A program made the position numbers and the translations under genes. This document shows, piece after piece, positions 59,425 through 64,000 of a stretch of DNA of 64,000 nucleotides; position 1 is the stretch's first letter, and the number at the start of each line of letters is the position of its first letter. This DNA is from Nonomuraea sp. NBC_00507 (lineage in GTDB: Bacteria > Actinomycetota > Actinomycetes > Streptosporangiales > Streptosporangiaceae): contig NZ_CP107853.1 of NCBI RefSeq assembly GCF_036013525.1, positions 10,354,001-10,418,000 on the forward strand, written 5' to 3'. The notes beneath the pieces are model-generated. The model did not search any database, was not told where the DNA came from, and was given only the letters and a program-made list of their open reading frames with translations.

Positions 59425-61169
59425 GCCGGCCGTCCCCGCGTACCGGCGAGGGTGGACAATGAGACCGCGAGAGCGGCCAGGAGCAGGAGCATCCCCGCCG
59501 GGACCAGCGACGCCCACGGGCCGCGTTCGACGTACGGGAGCGACTCGGCCAGCGTCAGCCCCCACTCGGGAGCGGGTGGCTGAGCCCCCAGGCCCAGGAA
59601 GCCGAGGGAGGCCATGGCCAGGGCGATGCTGGGCAGGCGCAGCACCGCGTGCCGGGCGAGCGGACCGGCGACCGCGGGAAGGACGTGACGGGTCAGGATC
59701 CAGGAGGGTGGCGAGCCGATGGCGCGCTGGGCCACCAGGTGGGCGGCGGCGCGGGTCTCGGAGACCAGCGCGGCCGCGTGGGCGGCGAGCATGGGCCAGG
59801 ACACCAGAGCGACCGCGACGGACGCGCCGAGCGTGCTGGGACCCAGCAACGCCGCGGCCAGGATTCCGGCGATCGCCGGCGGCACGGCGTTGCCAATGTC
59901 GGCGGCCCCGGAGGCGACGCCCGGGAGGAAGCCGAGGGCAAGGGAGACGACGTAGGAGGCGGCGCAGACCAGCGCCGCCACCCCGACCGTGGCCGCCGCC
60001 CCGTGACCGGCCCTGGCCAGCACGTCCCGGCCGAGCGCGTCGGTGCCCAGCGGATGGTCCCAGCTCGGACCGGCGAGCCTGGCGGCCAGGTCCACGGCCA
60101 GCGGATCGAGGAGCAGACCCCAGCCGATGGCGGCCGCCAGCACCGCGGCGCAGGCGGCCGGGATCAGGCGGCGCGCCCGGCCGTCACCCGTCACCGGCGC
60201 GGGCAGTGACAGGGCGGCGTCACGCAACCCGGGGCCGAGCATCCAGCGCCGTGCGGCGCCCGACAGGATTCCGGCGAGTACGCCGAGCAGGACGAGGGCG
60301 AGCACCGCGGCCTGCAGCAGCGGCAGGTCCTGCGCCTCCGCCGCGCCCAGCGCGGTGCGGCCGATACCGGGCACCGCGAACACCGTCTCGACGGCCACCG
60401 CGCCACCCGTCAGCCCCACCGCGACCAGCCCGAACTGCGGCACGAGGGCCGGCAGCGCACGCCGCAGCACCGCTCGCGCGAGCACGCCGGGACGGCAGCC
60501 GGCCGAGCGCCACAATCCGACCCACGGCTCGGCGAACGCGGCCGGCAGCGCGTCGTCCACCAGCCGTCCCAGCATCCCGCCGGCCGGGATGCCCAGCGCG
60601 AGCGCGGGCAGCACCATGTCCTGCGGGTTGTGCCAGCCGTAGGGCGGCAGCCAGCCCAGCCACACCGACAGCGTGATCAGCAGCAATGTCGCGACGAGGA
60701 ACTCGGGCAGCGCGGCGAGCACGGCCGCCGCGGACCCCGTGCCACGGGCGCCGCGCAGGGTGCCCCGCGCGCCGCGCACCACTGTCGGCGCGCACAACAC
60801 GCAGGCCAGGACCAGCGTCACGACCAGCGCCGCGCCCATCAGCGTCAGCGAGACGCCGAGCCCCGACACCACCGAGGGCAGTACCGGGCCGCCGTCCACC
60901 CAGGAACGGCCGAAATCGCCGCGCAGCACTCCTGCCAGCCAGTCGCCGAGCACCGCCACGGGACCGCCGTCCAGGCCCAGGTCGCGCCGGATGGCCTCCA
61001 ATGCCTCCGCCGTCGGCTCCTGCTCGGCCGACCGGGCGCGCAGCAGAGACAGCGCCGCGTCGCGGCCGGACAACCAGGGCAGCAGCCCGACCGCGACGAT
61101 GATCGCGACGAGGGCGACAGCCCGCGCGGACAGCACGCCGGCGCGCTCCCTCACTGCCGCCGCCGTCAT
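59421..61169 (-). CDS. Fused DppB-DppC oligopeptide-type ABC permease
   Basis: A 582-residue membrane protein that combines both permeases normally made as separate chains. Residues 1 to about 310 are DppB-like (LSVWLGWLPPYGW; AVETVFAVPGIGRTALGA near 255-272). After a short Gly/Arg linker (about 315-335) a DppC-like part follows (HPLGTDALGRDVLARAGHG near 370; LGFLGLGAQPPAPEWG near 535). It starts at the stop of the binding-protein gene (ATGA overlap). The frame is continuous, so this is a true fusion. Confidence 0.9.
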   Translation of the reverse strand: MTAAAVRERAGVLSARAVALVAIIVAVGLLPWLSGRDAALSLLRARSAEQEPTAEALEAIRRDLGLDGGPVAVLGDWLAGVLRGDFGRSWVDGGPVLPSVVSGLGVSLTLMGAALVVTLVLACVLCAPTVVRGARGTLRGARGTGSAAAVLAALPEFLVATLLLITLSVWLGWLPPYGWHNPQDMVLPALALGIPAGGMLGRLVDDALPAAFAEPWVGLWRSAGCRPGVLARAVLRRALPALVPQFGLVAVGLTGGAVAVETVFAVPGIGRTALGAAEAQDLPLLQAAVLALVLLGVLAGILSGAARRWMLGPGLRDAALSLPAPVTGDGRARRLIPAACAAVLAAAIGWGLLLDPLAVDLAARLAGPSWDHPLGTDALGRDVLARAGHGAAATVGVAALVCAASYVVSLALGFLPGVASGAADIGNAVPPAIAGILAAALLGPSTLGASVAVALVSWPMLAAHAAALVSETRAAAHLVAQRAIGSPPSWILTRHVLPAVAGPLARHAVLRLPSIALAMASLGFLGLGAQPPAPEWGLTLAESLPYVERGPWASLVPAGMLLLLAALAVSLSTLAGTRGRPA

Positions 61170-62662
61170 TTCAGCCGCGTGTCGGTGGTGATCAGGATGC
61201 GCTCGCGCGGGTCCTTCGCCGAGTCCACCACCGTGGTGGCGTCACCCTGGATGACGCGCTCGTGCAACATCGGGATCGCGGCGTCGGTTCTCAGGATCGC
61301 CGCCTCGGCCTCCAGGATCGCCGCGCGCCTCGCGGCGCCGGCCTCCGTCGCCGCGGCCTTCTTCACGGCCTGGTCGACGTCCTCGTCGCACAACTTGGCC
61401 AGGTTGAAGGAGCCTTCGCAGGTGAAGTCGGCCTGCAGGTACGCCACCGGGTCGCCCGAGTCCAGCACGGTCGCGCGGGAGAGGATGAACGCGTCGAACG
61501 CGCCGGCCAGCGCGTCCTCCTCGATGTGCGCGTACTCGCGGACCACGAGCTTGACGGTGAACCCGGCGGCCTGGAGGTGTTGTTGCAGCACCGAGGCGAC
61601 CTCCGGCAGCTCCGGCCGGTCGGAGTAGGTGGCCAGGGTGATCGACACGCCCTTGGCGTCCGTGGGCGCCGTGCGCCCGGTCAGGGGGCGGCGGCCCTCG
61701 GCGGCCCACGGCAGCGCGGGTCCCAGGAGGCCGCGGGCGAGGTCGGCGCGGCCCTCGTACACGCCCGTGACCAGTTGGGCGGGGTTGATGGCCGTGCGTG
61801 CGGCGGCGCGTACCCCCGGGTCCTTGAAGGGACCCGACTTGGTGTTCAGGTAGAGGGTGTTGGTGCGCGGCATCGGCACCTCGCTGATCGTCTCCTTCTG
61901 CAGCAGCGCGGCCTGTGAGACCGGCACCGCCTCGGCGATGTGCGCCTGGCCGCTGCGGATGGCGGCGGCTCGGGCGGTGCCGTCCGGCACGAAAGCGACG
62001 TCGATGCCGGTCGCCTTGGCCTTCTCACCCCAGTAGCCGTCGTAACGATCGAGGGTCGCGGTCGTGGTGCCGTTGACCCTGGTCAGCTTGAAGGGGCCGC
62101 TGCCGGTGCCGACCGGGTTCACCGTGCCGTCCGGGCCGTAGGCGCTCTCCGCGAGGATCGACAGCTGCGGCGAGGACAGACGCTGCGGTACGAGCGGGTC
62201 CGGCTCGCCTGTGGTCACCACCACCTTGTCGCCCTCCGCCTTGGCGGTCAGCTCGACGCCGTCGAGGATGCGGGGTTTGGGGGTGGCCTTGGTGGCGCGG
62301 GTCAGCACGTTGGCGGCCACCTGGGCGGTCAGCCGGGTGCCGTCGTGGAACGTCACGCCGGGGCGGACGGTGAACTCCCAGGTCCGTGCGGAGGTCCGCG
62401 CCCACGCGGTGGCGAGCCCCGGTCGCGCGTCGCCGATCTCGTCCAGGTTGATCAGGGTCTCGGCGGTGGACCAGCGCGACAGCTTGAAGGCGTCGTCGCT
62501 GAACGGCGACAGGCCCGTACGCGGGGGCAGGAGCATCGCCAATTTGATCCGCCCGCCGGTCGAGGCGGAATCCGTGCTCTGCCCGCCTGCCGGCACCGAA
62601 CATGCGGCCGCGGAAAGGGCACAAGCTGCCGCCAGGGCACGCAAAAAGCTGGGGTAACGCAC
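61166..62662 (-). CDS. Oligopeptide-type ABC transporter substrate-binding lipoprotein
   Basis: A 498-residue SBP_bac_5 protein. Lipoprotein signal LSAAACSVPAG puts Cys near residue 21, and the family block TWEFTVRPGVTFHDGTRLTA lies near 95-114. Ligands of relatives are peptides, nickel chelates, opines or sugars. It is the first gene of a four-gene operon and its promoter region (62663-62756) is shared with the divergent CstR-like gene. Confidence 0.92.
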   Translation of the reverse strand: MRYPSFLRALAAACALSAAACSVPAGGQSTDSASTGGRIKLAMLLPPRTGLSPFSDDAFKLSRWSTAETLINLDEIGDARPGLATAWARTSARTWEFTVRPGVTFHDGTRLTAQVAANVLTRATKATPKPRILDGVELTAKAEGDKVVVTTGEPDPLVPQRLSSPQLSILAESAYGPDGTVNPVGTGSGPFKLTRVNGTTTATLDRYDGYWGEKAKATGIDVAFVPDGTARAAAIRSGQAHIAEAVPVSQAALLQKETISEVPMPRTNTLYLNTKSGPFKDPGVRAAARTAINPAQLVTGVYEGRADLARGLLGPALPWAAEGRRPLTGRTAPTDAKGVSITLATYSDRPELPEVASVLQQHLQAAGFTVKLVVREYAHIEEDALAGAFDAFILSRATVLDSGDPVAYLQADFTCEGSFNLAKLCDEDVDQAVKKAAATEAGAARRAAILEAEAAILRTDAAIPMLHERVIQGDATTVVDSAKDPRERILITTDTRLK

Positions 62663-62706
62663 TGAATGTCCCTAGTTCAGGGGGATTGGGGCGATCGCGA
62701 GATTAG

Positions 62707-63051
<345 letters not shown>

Positions 63052-63055
63052 TCCA

Positions 63056-63084
63056 GCGGCCGCGGGCTCCGCGGCCGCATTTTT
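63056..63084 (+). terminator. Intrinsic terminator after the CstR-like gene
   Basis: A perfect 10-bp GC stem (63056-63065 with 63069-63078), a 3-base loop and then ATTTTT. A textbook hairpin with a U-tract, rare in such GC-rich genomes, 5 bp after the stop codon. It separates cstR from the next gene, which has its own operator. Confidence 0.9.
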
Positions 63085-63095
63085 GTACGATCTAC

Positions 63096-63111
63096 ATACC
63101 CCTGGGGGTAT
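63096..63111. promoter_or_regulatory. CstR/CsoR operator, copy 2
   Basis: ATACCCC-TG-GGGGTAT, identical to copy 1 except for one central base. It lies 3 bp before the MBL-rhodanese ATG, so its right arm (GGGGG) also serves as the likely ribosome site. The repressor would cover the translation start region. Confidence 0.85.
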
Positions 63112-63114
63112 TTT

Positions 63115-64000
63115 ATGGACGTCATACCTTTTCGCACCCCTGGCTTGGGCGACCAGACCTATCTGCTGACGCACGAGGGCAAGGGTGCCCTCGTCGATCC
63201 GCAGCGGGACATCGACCGATTCCTTGCGGCCGCGGCCGACGTCGAGCTGCGGTTCGTGCTGGAGACCCATCTGCACAACGACTACGTCTCCGGCGCCGCG
63301 CAGGCCGCACAGCGGACCGGCGCGGAGCTGGTGCTGCCGGCCGCCGCGGCGGCCGCGTACCGGCACACGCCCGCTTTCCATATGGAGGACATCGAGGGCG
63401 GCGGGCTCACCATCCGGCCGATCCACACGCCCGGCCACACCCCTGAGCACACCAGCTACCTGGTGCTCATCGACGGCGAGCCGGTCGTGGTGTTCTCCGG
63501 TGGCAGCTTGCTGGTGGCCTCGGCCGGCCGCCCCGACCTGCTCGGCCCCGAACGCGCCCCGACGCTGGCCCGGCTCCAGCACCTCTCGCTGCGCCGGCTG
63601 GCCGCGCTGCCGCCCGGCGTCGGCCTGTACCCCACGCATGGCGAGGGCTCGTTCTGCACGGCCACGGGCGCGGGCCGGCTCACCTCCAGCATCGGCGCGG
63701 AGCTGACGGACAACCCGTTGCTGGCCATCGACGATGCCGGCGAGTTCGCCGATCGGGTGCTCGCCGATCCCCTGCCCATCCCGGCCTACTACCGGCGCAT
63801 GGGCCCGGCCAACACCCTCGGTGGGGCGCCCATGCCTCCGGTCGGGGTCCCCGAGCTCGACGCCGTGTCCGCCGGCTCGCACGTGGTGGACATCCGGCCC
63901 CGTCAGGTCCAGGCGCGCGGGATGCTGCCCGGCTCGCTCGGCATCGAGCTGGACGACGACTTCGGGGCGTGGGCGGGCTGGCTGCTGCCGTACGAGGAGC
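63115..64000 (+). CDS. MBL-fold persulfide dioxygenase/rhodanese-like protein (CstB-like, 3' partial)
   Basis: The frame is open from ATG 63115 to the window end (295 residues seen). An MBL domain comes first: THLHNDYVSGAAQAA near 55-69, HTPGHTPEHTSYLV near 105-118 and PTHGEGSFCT near 178. At the place of the usual GD metal-ligand motif it reads SGGSLLVASAGRPDLLG, a variant worth noting. From about residue 250 a rhodanese-like domain begins (HVVDIRPRQVQARGMLPGSL); its active-site Cys lies beyond the window if present. Family members oxidise persulfides to sulfite or thiosulfate. It is controlled with cstR. Confidence 0.9.
   Translation, partial: MDVIPFRTPGLGDQTYLLTHEGKGALVDPQRDIDRFLAAAADVELRFVLETHLHNDYVSGAAQAAQRTGAELVLPAAAAAAYRHTPAFHMEDIEGGGLTIRPIHTPGHTPEHTSYLVLIDGEPVVVFSGGSLLVASAGRPDLLGPERAPTLARLQHLSLRRLAALPPGVGLYPTHGEGSFCTATGAGRLTSSIGAELTDNPLLAIDDAGEFADRVLADPLPIPAYYRRMGPANTLGGAPMPPVGVPELDAVSAGSHVVDIRPRQVQARGMLPGSLGIELDDDFGAWAGWLLPYEE

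Overview
The window is about 70% GC, densely packed and full of ATGA/GTGA gene overlaps, Tat and lipoprotein export signals, and GTG starts. It also carries a CoxL/CoxM/CoxS-type molybdenum hydroxylase, an IclR-controlled sugar ABC operon, a DivIVA-like protein and Actinobacteria-type regulators. I infer a chromosomal segment from a filamentous actinomycete, probably Streptosporangiales (Nonomuraea-like). The genus is a guess from gene content, not from a search. I saw no rRNA, tRNA, CRISPR array or intact insertion sequence.

Layout. 1-2.7 kb: a MacB-type export system (adaptor cut by the window edge, ATPase, permease). 2.7-9.1 kb: DivIVA-like protein, flavohemoglobin-like reductase, Tat-exported PhoX, a methyltransferase, a LysE exporter and a VioB/ferritin-like protein. 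9.2-10.3 kb: a decayed divergent AraC/NmrA pair. 10.3-19.4 kb: an eight-gene operon (iclR, sugar ABC importer, an uncharacterised 858-residue protein, GH88/105 hydrolase, kduI, kduD) for unsaturated uronate oligosaccharides. 19.5-24.2 kb: GH15 enzyme, a second-locus infA behind a GNAT gene with a leader ORF and a WhiB7-like promoter, and a GT-C-like membrane protein. 24.4-29.3 kb: two half-size ABC exporters facing a stand-alone LanC-like cyclase. 29.4-36.8 kb: an N-methylglutamate-type cluster (XRE-cupin regulator, amt, flavin amine oxidase, three-part glutamate-synthase-like enzyme, glutamine-synthetase-like ligase).

37.1-55.2 kb is the most unusual region. An FCD-type GntR regulator, an alpha/beta hydrolase, a branched-chain-type ABC importer, a molybdenum hydroxylase with two different large subunits, a crotonase-like protein, an acyl-CoA synthetase, an amidase, an SDR-like protein and a CoxG protein are arranged in operons. 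Five copies of the AT-rich 10-mer TKGTATATSA lie at the five promoter regions of this block. Two of its enzymes (crotonase-like and SDR-like) lack the usual catalytic residues. I read it as a single GntR-controlled catabolic regulon for an unidentified, possibly nitrogen-containing aromatic or cyclic compound.

55.1-62.7 kb: a fused SDR/hydrolase with its TetR regulator and operator, then an oligopeptide-type ABC importer whose two permeases are fused in one chain. 62.7-64 kb: a CstR-like persulfide sensor, a strong terminator and an MBL-rhodanese gene that runs off the end, both behind near-identical ATACCCC/GGGGTAT operators.
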